64,000 bases of DNA from Clostridium sp. NkU-1 (GCA_001312405.1 BBDR01000001.1:372001-436000), one strand, 5' to 3'. Counted from the stretch's first letter, positions 29,829-37,163 are shown. Notes: a model not told the origin generated them from the sequence alone. Numbers and translations: made by a program.

Positions 29829-30656
29829 CTACAGCCTCATTCTCTTGATGTGAACCGCCAGATATGCGGTTTCTTCTTCCGTTACATCGTGATGGTAGGT
29901 TTCCATTATATAATCCTTGATTTTTAAACTGCACCGGTATTCCTCCGGATACATCTGGGATATCAGATGGTTAAATTCACCATTTCCGCTGTTCAACAGC
30001 TCCTTTGTAACGATTCTTTGTGCCAGAAATCTTAAATGGGTAACAAACCGCTGATAGTTTAAGGACATTTCATCAGGCTCCATTGAAAAATAATCTTTCA
30101 CTATCCCTACAGTATTCTGAATCAGGTTCGTGATATCAATGGTATCGCGCATGGCGGTATTGAATTCCGCATTGACGATATGAAACGCAATGAACCCTGC
30201 CTCATCAACAGGAAGGGATATCCCTATCCTGCGGTCAATTAATGCTATGGCATATTCACCGATCAAGTACTCCTCTTTGTAAAAGGTCTTTATCTCATTA
30301 AGCAGAGGGTTTGAGAATTTCATTTTCTGCTTAAATCGGTGAATGGCAAAATTGATGTGATCTGTCAGCGTTATGTATATGTTTTGATTAAGAGTCCTGT
30401 TTAATACGCTTTTTGCGTAATTTATGATTTCCGCAGAAACCTGGATGTGCTCAAGTGGAAGGTTCACCAGCAATTCTTTAAATTTGTCAACATTGTTCTG
30501 GCTGTCCAGACGGAATACCTTTTCAACTGCGCCTTCCGGGATTTCCTTCCCCGGCTTCATGCCGAATCCGATCCCCCTGCCCATGACTATGATCTCTTTT
30601 CCGTCCGGCTCCAGCGCACTGACAATATTGTTATTGATTATTTTGTCAATTTTCAT
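29829..30656 (-). CDS. BglG/LicT-family transcription antiterminator
   Basis: Intact, about 275 residues. The N-terminal CAT RNA-binding domain (MKIDKIINNNIVSALEPDGKE) is followed by two PRD domains with phosphorylatable His in LTDHINFAIHRF and in VTHLRFLAQ / LAVHIKRM. It should bind the RAT sequence at 30733-30760 in its own leader and stop the adjacent terminator forming, switching on the whole PTS operon. The start at 30656 has GGATGGG. Confidence 0.92.
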   Translation of the reverse strand: MKIDKIINNNIVSALEPDGKEIIVMGRGIGFGMKPGKEIPEGAVEKVFRLDSQNNVDKFKELLVNLPLEHIQVSAEIINYAKSVLNRTLNQNIYITLTDHINFAIHRFKQKMKFSNPLLNEIKTFYKEEYLIGEYAIALIDRRIGISLPVDEAGFIAFHIVNAEFNTAMRDTIDITNLIQNTVGIVKDYFSMEPDEMSLNYQRFVTHLRFLAQRIVTKELLNSGNGEFNHLISQMYPEEYRCSLKIKDYIMETYHHDVTEEETAYLAVHIKRMRL

Positions 30657-30678
30657 ACAATGTCCCATCCTATAAAAT

Positions 30679-30760
30679 AAAAAACCAACTTTAATCACGA
30701 AAAAAGAAATTTCATTTTCCATGATCAAAATTGGTTTTGCCTGCTTTCCAGTAACAATCC
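30679..30760 (-). promoter_or_regulatory. RAT antiterminator site overlapping an intrinsic terminator
   Basis: On the minus strand, GGATTGTTACTGG...GCAGGCAAAACC (30733-30760) fits the LicT-type RAT consensus. Its 3' end AAAACC is shared with the 5' arm of a terminator (30722-30738 pairing with 30681-30698, then TTTTTT). RAT and terminator are mutually exclusive, the classic PRD-antiterminator arrangement. Confidence 0.88.
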
Positions 30761-30779
30761 ACTTAATATCCTTATTTGA

Positions 30780-30809
30780 ACTATACCAGTTTTTTTTCTA
30801 AAAAGTCAA
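30780..30809 (-). promoter_or_regulatory. Promoter of the antiterminator/PTS operon
   Basis: TTGACT (30804-30809), 18-bp spacer, TATAGT (30780-30785) on the minus strand. The -35 overlaps the terminator of the sigK C-terminal half. Confidence 0.6.
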
Positions 30810-30826
30810 TGAAATTTTATTTCATT
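30801..30826 (-). terminator. Terminator of sigK
   Basis: AATGAAAT-AAA-ATTTCATT followed by GACTTTTT on the minus strand, about 25 bp after the sigK stop. Confidence 0.6.
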
Positions 30827-30851
30827 TTACATATTTTTTATAATTTCATTG

Positions 30852-31220
30852 TTAGATACTATTTTTTCTAAGTTCGTCTCTCAGCCGCTCCAAAGCTTTT
30901 TTTTCCAGCCGGGATACGTAGGACCTGGATATTCCCATTACATCCGCTATCTCCCGCTGCGTATATTCCTTTCCTCCATGCAGCCCGTACCGCATTCTGA
31001 TTATGGTTTTTTCATTTTCCTTAAGGCAGCTGTCAAAGGCCTCATACAGCTCCTTAATATCCTGTTTTAAAATAATGGTTTCCAATGTCTCCTTATTTTC
31101 CATTTCAATGACATCTACCAGACTCACAGTCTCTCCATCCTTGTCTACGCCGATGGGTTCAAATAGAGAAACCTCTTTTGAATATTTCTTATTTGCACGA
31201 AGAAGCATGAGGATTTCATT
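30852..31220 (-). CDS. sigK: Sporulation sigma factor SigK, C-terminal half (spoIIIC-like), separated by a skin-type element
   Basis: C-terminal part of the late mother-cell sigma factor. It runs from [13 protein letters not shown] (end of region 2) through region 3 to region 4 (YTQREIADVMGISRSYVSRLEKKAL). No start codon or ribosome site fits before EILM; upstream sequence in this frame belongs to the recombinase gene's end. The missing N-terminal half is at 36882-37163 on the same strand. Joining minus-strand base 36896 to 31216 across the shared AATG gives 633 nt in one frame, a 210-residue SigK with normal region order. Confidence 0.9.
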   Translation of the reverse strand, partial: NEILMLLRANKKYSKEVSLFEPIGVDKDGETVSLVDVIEMENKETLETIILKQDIKELYEAFDSCLKENEKTIIRMRYGLHGGKEYTQREIADVMGISRSYVSRLEKKALERLRDELRKNSI

Positions 31221-32905
31221 TGCTATAGTCACCTTGCGGCTCCGGCAATTCAGGCTCCTTGGAGCCAAATAAGTACAGATGGACATTCTCCCCATCCCAT
31301 ATGACCTTATCTACAAAAGTGCGGACCGCCGCACGCTTTTGCTGGACATCCATGAGATCGATTACATTCTGAAAGGAAGAAAGGGTCTGCTTAATCAGCT
31401 GAAGCTCCTGACCGGAAAGCTGCTGATTTCCCGGGTCAAGGGAAAGTTCCCGCAGCCGTTTCTCTATTTCTCCTTTTCTTTTATGGAGTCCGTCAATCTG
31501 CTGAATGATATATTCCTCCGCCCCGGTACCTCCGGCTTTTCCAAGGGAAGCCACCAATCCGGCTATCTCCCTTCGGTATTCTTACGTTCCTCCTTTAAAC
31601 GGGATATATCCCATTCCACTTCCTGCCTGCTCTCTTCCACTTCTTTTTTTTGCTACGGCACAGCTGCTTTTGAAATTCACCAGTATCCTCAGATATTTTT
31701 TTGGATTTCCTCCAGTACCATCTGATCCAGCATATTTCCATTTACATTCTTCATCCCGCAGCATTTCATACGGCTTTTTTTCCTTCATGGTGCATAAATA
31801 GGAATAGATCTGCTCTCCCTTGTCATTGTACCGGCCGGACAGCTTTGGCCGCATGTAATCGCCGCAGCCGCCGCAAAAGAGAATTCCGGACAACAATGCC
31901 ACATTGCTGCGGGGCTTCCGGTAATTTTTTTGACTTATTTTGGTCCAACAGCTGCTGAACATTGACCCACATGGAACCTGAAACAACTCCCTTATGCTTT
32001 CCAACCGCCACGATCCACTCTTCCATATCTTTCATCTCGTGGGTTTTTCCTGCCCTTTGAAGAGTGCGGTTATATGCTATCACTCCGTGGCTTCCGTCAA
32101 AAACTTCTTTTTCTGCAAACAGATCCACCTTTTTTTTTCGCAAATATTCATAGGCTTCCTGATCTGCAATCATATAGACCGGATTGGTCAGTATTCCCTT
32201 TATTGCAAAACGGCTGAACAGGCGGCCGTATTTTGTCCTGTGGCCATTTTGGAGCAAATAGGTTTCCGTCTGGGTCAGTGATCCGGTTTCTAAGAATTTC
32301 TCGTAAATCAGCTTGACCAGCTTTGCTTCTTCCGGAATCAGCTTAAGCTTAAAGGCCTTTTTCACCTTGCCGTCTATAGTCACAGAGGACACGCTCTCCG
32401 ACGTATAACCCGTAGGAGTATTTCCGCCCAGCCATCTTCCACTTTTGGAAAGCTCAAGCATGTTATCCCGGATTCGTTCCGCTATTGTCTCTCTCTCCAG
32501 CTGGGAAAAAACAGAAGCAATGTACATCATGGCCCGCCCCATGGGGGAGGAGGTGTCAAATTGCTCTTTTATGGAGATAAAGGAAATATGAAGCTCATTC
32601 AGCTCTTCAATCAGATTTGCAAAATCACCAATATTACGGCTTATCCGGTCAAGACGGTAGCATACCACCGCTGTAAATTTCTTCTTTTTTGCCTCCTGCA
32701 TCATGACTTTAAACTGAGGCCGCTCCAGGTTTCCTCCGGAAAACCCCTCATCCTCATATACGCAGGCGCTGTCAGCGAAACACGCTCCATAATGTGCAGA
32801 AATGTATTGCCTGCACAGCTCGATCTGGTTACCGATGCTTTCTCCCTTTCCGGTAAATTTTGACTTTCTTGAATAAATCGCAAACCGCTCTTTCCCGGGT
32901 TCCAC
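31216..32905 (-). CDS. Large serine recombinase of the sigK intervening element (SpoIVCA-like), frameshifted
   Basis: Site-specific recombinase expected to excise the element. N-terminal resolvase domain with catalytic Ser15 in YSRKSK, then [21 protein letters not shown] and [19 protein letters not shown] recombinase domain follows (TPTGYTSE to ILTNPVYM), then a zinc ribbon ([11 protein letters not shown] with a later C-terminal Cys), and a long coiled-coil C-terminus ([16 protein letters not shown]). GTG start at 32905 behind AAGGAGGAAGG. Indels at about 31930, 31700, 31650 and 31575. The TGA stop (31218-31216) overlaps the crossover AATG next to the sigK C-terminal half. Confidence 0.9.
31217..31220 (-). 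other. Right crossover core of the sigK element
   Basis: Minus-strand AATG followed by AAATCCTCAT. It shares AATGnnATCCT with the left site at 36896-36899. Exchange here rebuilds sigK in frame. The exact exchanged dinucleotide cannot be fixed from sequence alone. Confidence 0.75.
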
Positions 32906-33016
32906 CCAAACCTTCCTCCTTACTAAGCAAACGCCTGATTCTGCCTCTTATTCCCAAACATACGGGACATGGGAAGCATCATACATTATAATAAGAGTCT
33001 ATATCAGGTCCTTATT

Positions 33017-33178
33017 ATGAATATGATCGTATATCAACCCAAAACAGAAGAAGGCAGAAAAGAATTGGGAAAAAAATCCGCCATCCTGCACAGCCAGGCT
33101 GTCCTTCAATATATCCAGCAGCTTCCCTGCCCCAATGATCAAAAACAGGTTCTTATAGAAGAGCTTCACACAACCTGA
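33017..33178 (+). CDS. Small protein of the element, 53 residues, unknown function
   Basis: The only plausible plus-strand gene inside the element. It encodes MNMIVYQPKTEEGRKELGKK followed by a mostly helical segment with a PCPNDQ turn. It overlaps the 3' end of the hydrogenase large-subunit gene by 13 nt, tail to tail, and begins about 110 bp from the divergent recombinase gene. Its ribosome site is weak (AGG 8 nt upstream). Small proteins beside large serine recombinases are often recombination directionality factors; this is only a candidate. Confidence 0.5.
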   Translation: MNMIVYQPKTEEGRKELGKKSAILHSQAVLQYIQQLPCPNDQKQVLIEELHTT

Positions 33179-34542
33179 ATTGTATTCACATGCTTCCCGT
33201 CTGAGTAAACATGAGTGGCGCAGGACACGCAGGGATCAAAAGACCGTATGATCCTGCCGATTTCCACAGGCGCTGTTACATCTTTTACAGGCGACCCGAT
33301 CAGGGCCTGTTCCCCTGTTCCATTCATCCCATTTGTTTGTGTTGACAAATTCCACGCAGACGGGGTTATAATCTGGTAAAAGGCTATTACACTGTTTTCA
33401 ATATACAGCCAATGGCCAAGAGCCCCCCGTGTCGTATCCACCAGTCCCTTTCCCGATGCCTGAACAGGAATCGTATATTCCTTCTGCATGGATACTCCGG
33501 GAGTCAGATTATCTATAAGAGTCTGCATAATTTCCACTATTTTCTTAGCTTCCAGCACTCTTGCAATGGTCCGGTCCATGGCAGAGATCCCATTTTTGTA
33601 TTCACCGGAGAGCCACTGTCTTGCTAACGGCCCTACCTCAAAGGGAATATTATTGTATCTGGGCGCTTTTATCCAGGAATATGCCTGGGGCTTATTTTTA
33701 TCCGGTTCATTATTTTCGTTAAACCATGCATATTCATCTTCCTGGGTTATGAGAGCAGGATCAAAGGGAGTTGTCTGGCCATTTGAATAAACAAGAGGGT
33801 CCACATAGAGGGTTCCTAAATTCTTATAATTATTAAAGCTCCCATAGGACAATAAGTTGCCGTAGCCTCCGCCCATATGATAGTACTCCGGATAATAGGT
33901 TCCGATTGCGTATACGTCAGGCACCATTTTTTCATCAATAAACTTTCCTATGTTATATAGAATGGATTTTATGCTGATGATCTTATCTGCTGAGATCGGC
34001 GACGTGATCCCTCCGATGAATATTCCGTGATTATGAGGAGCTTTTCCTCCTAGTATGGCTAACATCTGATGGGCATCCCGGCTGAGCTGAAGGGATTCAA
34101 AGTAATCGTTTACCATTTTATCGTTTATGTCCTTTGGAAGCCTGTAATCATTGTGATCCGCCTTAAACAGAGGATAATCCTCAGGAAGCTTTACAAAGTC
34201 CGGAAGGGTAAACTGATAAAAATGCCTTAAATGATTTTGCAGGAACTCACATGCATGAAGCAAATCCCTTAGATACCTTCCCTGCTCAGAGGGGACAATG
34301 TTCAAGGCTTCTTCCAGGGCAAGGGCAGAAGCCATGGAATGTGCGGTCGAACAGATTCCACAAATGCGCTGCGTAAAATAAACGGCATCAAAAGGGCTTC
34401 TTCCCTGAAGCATTTTTTCAAATCCCCGGAACATCAAGCCTCTCATTTTTGCATCCACCACTGATTGCTCTCCGATATCAGCATCAATTTCCATGAAACC
34501 GCTGATACGGGTAACAGGATTTATGGTTATTCTTTCTGGCAT
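33166..34542 (-). CDS. [NiFe]-hydrogenase large subunit
   Basis: Catalytic subunit for H2 uptake or evolution, intact, 458 residues. Both nickel motifs are present: L1 RICGICSTAH (Cys61, Cys64) and L2 DPCVSCATH (Cys438, Cys441, His444). A 14-residue tail, VYSDGKHVNTIQVV, follows His444 and would be removed by the maturation protease encoded at 36248. The family resembles group 1-type uptake enzymes; exact subgroup not assigned. The start at 34542 has GGGAGGGGAG and lies 2 nt after the small-subunit stop. No accessory hyp genes are in the window. Confidence 0.93.
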   Translation of the reverse strand: MPERITINPVTRISGFMEIDADIGEQSVVDAKMRGLMFRGFEKMLQGRSPFDAVYFTQRICGICSTAHSMASALALEEALNIVPSEQGRYLRDLLHACEFLQNHLRHFYQFTLPDFVKLPEDYPLFKADHNDYRLPKDINDKMVNDYFESLQLSRDAHQMLAILGGKAPHNHGIFIGGITSPISADKIISIKSILYNIGKFIDEKMVPDVYAIGTYYPEYYHMGGGYGNLLSYGSFNNYKNLGTLYVDPLVYSNGQTTPFDPALITQEDEYAWFNENNEPDKNKPQAYSWIKAPRYNNIPFEVGPLARQWLSGEYKNGISAMDRTIARVLEAKKIVEIMQTLIDNLTPGVSMQKEYTIPVQASGKGLVDTTRGALGHWLYIENSVIAFYQIITPSAWNLSTQTNGMNGTGEQALIGSPVKDVTAPVEIGRIIRSFDPCVSCATHVYSDGKHVNTIQVV

Positions 34543-34544
34543 AT

Positions 34545-35519
34545 TTACTCCCCTCCCATGGTGTCAAAGGTGATAAAAGGCTCCATTGCATCAGGAAATC
34601 CAAACTGGGCACAGCCGATACAGGGCGAATCGTCTCCTATGGGCCAGTTGACATGCCCGTTCCATTGGCGGATTGGGCAGTCGGTCTGGGTAATGGGCCC
34701 CTTGCAGCCCATCATGTACATACAGGTTTCCTGCCCAAGCTTTGTGGCAAAGATGCCGCTGTCAAAATAAGACCTTCTTGGACATCTGTCATGAATGGTA
34801 ATGCTGTAAAACATCAGGGGACGGTCCCTGCTATCAAGAGGGGGTTCCCCATATAATATCAGATAAGCCAGAGTGCCCATAAACCAGTCCGGATGACATG
34901 GACATCCTGTTAATTTAATCACCTTTTTCTGTAAAACCTCCTGTATTCCCGCACACTGGGTTGGATTTGGCCTTGCTGCCGACACGCCTCCATGTGAAGC
35001 GCAGGCTCCCACGGCAATCACATGGGCCGCATTTTCTCCCAGTCTTTTAACCGCCTCGTATCCTGTTATCTCCCTGCCGCCATACCGGCCAATGATGTGG
35101 TAAGAACCATTGTCCTTTAATGATACCGCTCCTTCCACAGCCAGGATATAATCACTGCCTATTACATCAAACAGCTGATCCATAGCCTTGTTTCCGGCCT
35201 GATTCATCAGGCTGTTGCTGTATATAAAATTGGTCATTTGAGTCAGCAGATACTGAAAATCCGGATTTTGGCCGTTAAGAAGGGAGATGGTATTTCCGGA
35301 GCAGCCGTTTAATTCAAGCCAGACAAGATTCCGCTTTTGGCGCACACCGCTTTCGACATCATCCTTCACCCGGTTCACAAGACTTTCCGTTGTTTTCAAC
35401 CTGCTTTCCTGATAAGGACATTGAAAGTCTGCACAGTCCAAATTTATCACCAGCTTTACTCTGTGGCTAAATAACCGACTATGGGCAATCTGGTTAAAAC
35501 CATTGCTCCTGGATGGCAT
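34545..35519 (-). CDS. [NiFe]-hydrogenase small (electron-transfer) subunit
   Basis: Fe-S subunit that passes electrons from the large subunit. Proximal-cluster residues appear in LELNGCSGNT, VGACASHGG and LTGCPCHPDW; the C-terminal Cys/His set for medial and distal clusters includes CIGCAQFGFPD. There is no Tat signal or C-terminal membrane anchor, so the enzyme looks cytoplasmic. The N-terminus carries about 60 extra residues with two Cys (NLDCADFQCPY) before the usual start. The start is uncertain: the ATG at 35519 overlaps the b5 gene by 64 nt, and GTG at 35444 is possible. Confidence 0.9.
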   Translation of the reverse strand: MPSRSNGFNQIAHSRLFSHRVKLVINLDCADFQCPYQESRLKTTESLVNRVKDDVESGVRQKRNLVWLELNGCSGNTISLLNGQNPDFQYLLTQMTNFIYSNSLMNQAGNKAMDQLFDVIGSDYILAVEGAVSLKDNGSYHIIGRYGGREITGYEAVKRLGENAAHVIAVGACASHGGVSAARPNPTQCAGIQEVLQKKVIKLTGCPCHPDWFMGTLAYLILYGEPPLDSRDRPLMFYSITIHDRCPRRSYFDSGIFATKLGQETCMYMMGCKGPITQTDCPIRQWNGHVNWPIGDDSPCIGCAQFGFPDAMEPFITFDTMGGE

Positions 35520-35929
35520 GTTGCAAAATCTATTGATAAATTATTTCCAGGATTAAGGCCAAAGTGGCTGTCTCCTCTCCAGACGGAATTATTTGTCACA
35601 TCATACACCACTCCATTTACCGCAACATAAGCCGGAGCTCCGTTTTTCCCATTATACTGTGATAATTCTTCCAGGGTAAAGTATCTTGGAGGATTATCAT
35701 TCTGAGTCTGATTTACATAGTTGTTCTGATACGGATATTCTACCTCTTCCATGGCCAGTCGGTTTGACTGGGTGAAATATTTGATATGACTTTCCAGCAT
35801 GATCACTTCACTGCCCAAATGGTCTAGTACAACGCTATCGTTGTACTGCTTGGAGTGAAGTCTATCTACATCCTCACTAATATGCCTGACGCAGTTCCCG
35901 ATATAATCCAAAAACAGATTTAATTCCAT
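35456..35929 (-). CDS. Cytochrome b5-like heme-binding domain protein linked to the hydrogenase
   Basis: 157 residues, intact. The N-terminal about 80 residues are helical (a FLDYIGNCVRHISEDVDRL-type segment) and unassigned. The C-terminal part is a bacterial cytochrome b5-like domain: YFTLEELSQYNGKNGAPAYV, NGVVYDVTNNSVWRG, SHFGLNPG and CHPGAMVLTRLPIVGYL, with candidate heme-ligand His residues in SHFG and CHPG. Start at 35929 has GGGAGG. Its position between the protease and the structural subunits suggests it is the hydrogenase's electron partner; inferred from context only. Confidence 0.8.
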   Translation of the reverse strand: MELNLFLDYIGNCVRHISEDVDRLHSKQYNDSVVLDHLGSEVIMLESHIKYFTQSNRLAMEEVEYPYQNNYVNQTQNDNPPRYFTLEELSQYNGKNGAPAYVAVNGVVYDVTNNSVWRGDSHFGLNPGNNLSIDFATCHPGAMVLTRLPIVGYLATE

Positions 35930-35997
35930 GAAAAAAACCTCCCAAAATAAAATTCAGAATAATTGTTATATTTTGCCGGATAAAAATCAGGCCTTTC

Positions 35998-36255
35998 TCA
36001 TTGGAATTTTTCACCGTCAATACTGTCAATAATCGCAGTAAGTGGTTCTATTTCCTGCTTGTTGACCAATATGTTTGTCCAGTCTCCAATGAGCGTATTC
36101 TTTCTTTCAGAAAATTGTTCACGGAGGCTGCCCTCACATATATGGCTGTTTGTATGTACCGTAATTGTCAGATTCAAAATCTTCGCAATAGAATTTTCCC
36201 TGCATAAGTCAATAATCGATTCGTATAAATTCTGATTTAGAAAAGTATCATGCAT
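35998..36255 (-). CDS. Small hydrogenase-operon protein, 85 residues, HypA-like in size and pattern
   Basis: Starts MHDTFLNQNLYESIIDLC, which recalls the MHE start and first helix of the nickel chaperone HypA, and continues with a beta-like segment (AKILNLTITVHTNSH). It lacks the CxxC pairs that bind zinc in HypA, so it may be a degenerate or different accessory protein. Its start overlaps the protease stop by 8 nt, so it is translationally coupled within the operon. Confidence 0.55.
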   Translation of the reverse strand: MHDTFLNQNLYESIIDLCRENSIAKILNLTITVHTNSHICEGSLREQFSERKNTLIGDWTNILVNKQEIEPLTAIIDSIDGEKFQ

Positions 36256-36709
36256 AAGTCACTTCCTCCGATATGATTTTTTTAATTGCGCATTCGATTA
36301 CTCTGCAGATCTGGGGCAGCTTATCCCTTAAAACAGTGCTTAGCTCCTGGTCAAACCCGATTTCAAATACTTCAATGCCCAGCAGATAACCCTTAAACTG
36401 ACTGCCATATAGCTTCATGAGTTCCACCATGCTCAAATCATGGTGCATGGAGAACAAAGAAGGCTGTGACATCACATCTTCCAGACGGAACTTATGAATG
36501 CTTCCAGGCTCCGCCCCTGAGGAAAATGCATCAAGTATAAAAACAAAGTCATCCTTATCCAGTAAATAAAAGCAGCTTTGAAAATCAGTTTCACCAATGA
36601 TCACATGAACATCCTGGCATTTCAGACGGTCTTCCAGTATTTCGGCGGCTCTGATTGCTATGGCGTCATCCTTCATAAACCGGTTGCCAATAGCAACTAA
36701 CTTCACCAT
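36248..36709 (-). CDS. Hydrogenase maturation protease (HyaD/HybD family)
   Basis: Nickel-dependent endopeptidase that trims the large-subunit C-terminus after Ni insertion. 153 residues, intact. Visible M52 hallmarks: AIGNRFMKDDAIAIRAAEIL (second metal-binding acid), FILDAF with the central Asp, and SMHHDLSM with His. Start at 36709 has AAGGAGG. It is the first gene of the hydrogenase operon, 31-38 bp downstream of the sigma-E-like promoter. Confidence 0.88.
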   Translation of the reverse strand: MVKLVAIGNRFMKDDAIAIRAAEILEDRLKCQDVHVIIGETDFQSCFYLLDKDDFVFILDAFSSGAEPGSIHKFRLEDVMSQPSLFSMHHDLSMVELMKLYGSQFKGYLLGIEVFEIGFDQELSTVLRDKLPQICRVIECAIKKIISEEVTYA

Positions 36710-36745
36710 GTCCTTGCCTCCTTCTCTAAATTAGTTATTTATCAA

Positions 36746-36773
36746 TATATATGTTGGACATAATCAAATATTC
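36746..36773 (-). promoter_or_regulatory. Candidate sigma-E-type promoter of the hydrogenase operon
   Basis: On the minus strand GAATATT (36767-36773), a 13-bp spacer, then CATATATA (36746-36753). This resembles the mother-cell sigma-E pattern (KMATATT, about 14 bp, CATACAHT). No good TTGACA/TATAAT pair was seen. The match is suggestive, not proof. Confidence 0.45.
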
Positions 36774-36812
36774 TTTGCCGGGGGAATATTGGCGGAAAGG
36801 TTACAAAGCAAC

Positions 36813-36857
36813 AGGAACCGGTGCATGCCCTGCTGTTACAGGCATACACCGGTTCCT
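36813..36857. terminator. Strong hairpin just inside the element, next to the sigK N-terminal half
   Basis: A 17-bp stem, AGGAACCGGTG... pairing with ...CACCGGTTCCT (one G-T), with an 11-nt loop. The plus-strand side ends in TTTAATTTT; the minus-strand side has only a poor T tract. It lies between the sigK N-terminal stop (36882) and the hydrogenase promoter, and could stop sigK transcription from entering the hydrogenase operon. Confidence 0.55.
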
Positions 36858-36881
36858 TTAATTTTGGCAATTTGGGAGCCG

Positions 36882-37163
36882 TCATGATAGGATACCATTC
36901 TCCACACATTTGGCCGCATAAGTGGCCAGTCTGGAGCCTCTGTCTGGATGAAAGGTATTAACGGCTTTAATAAGTCCAATAGTTCCTACGGAAAGAAGGT
37001 CTTCCATATCATAATCCGTATTCTGATATTTTTTTGCCACATGTGCTACCAGGCGCATATTCCGCTCGATGAGTGTGGCTCTCGCCTCCCGATCCCCTTC
37101 CTGGTATCGTTCCAGACACTCTCGTTCTTCTCGCGCAGTTAAAGGTTTGGGAAAAGTTTTCAA
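36882..37163 (-). CDS. sigK: Sporulation sigma factor SigK, N-terminal half (spoIVCB-like)
   Basis: N-terminal half of SigK: KTFPKPLTAREERECLERY, region 2 segments (ERNMRLVAHVAKKY, DLLSVGTIGLIKAVNTF, SRLATYAAKCVEN). Translation leaves homology after CVEN and ends four codons later inside the insert. It starts at a TTG (37163) with AAGGTGG upstream; an in-frame TAA lies eight codons before it, so the membrane-anchoring pro-sequence of Bacillus pro-SigK is absent, as known for C. difficile. The other half is at 30852-31220. Confidence 0.9.
   Translation of the reverse strand: MKTFPKPLTAREERECLERYQEGDREARATLIERNMRLVAHVAKKYQNTDYDMEDLLSVGTIGLIKAVNTFHPDRGSRLATYAAKCVENGILS
36896..36899 (-). other. 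Left crossover core of the sigK element
   Basis: Minus-strand AATG followed by GTATCCTATC; shares AATGnnATCCT with 31217-31220. The distance between the two cores is 5679 bp, the predicted size of the excised circle. Confidence 0.75.

Noticed and set aside
30852..31295. The sigK C-terminal fragment as an independent small sigma factor starting at 31295
   Set aside because: The first 25 residues of that frame are a shadow of the recombinase 3' end, there is no ribosome site, and region 2 is missing.
31216..36899. Reading the element as a prophage remnant
   Set aside because: Apart from the recombinase, no capsid, terminase, tail, replication or lysis gene is present; the remaining genes form a hydrogenase operon.
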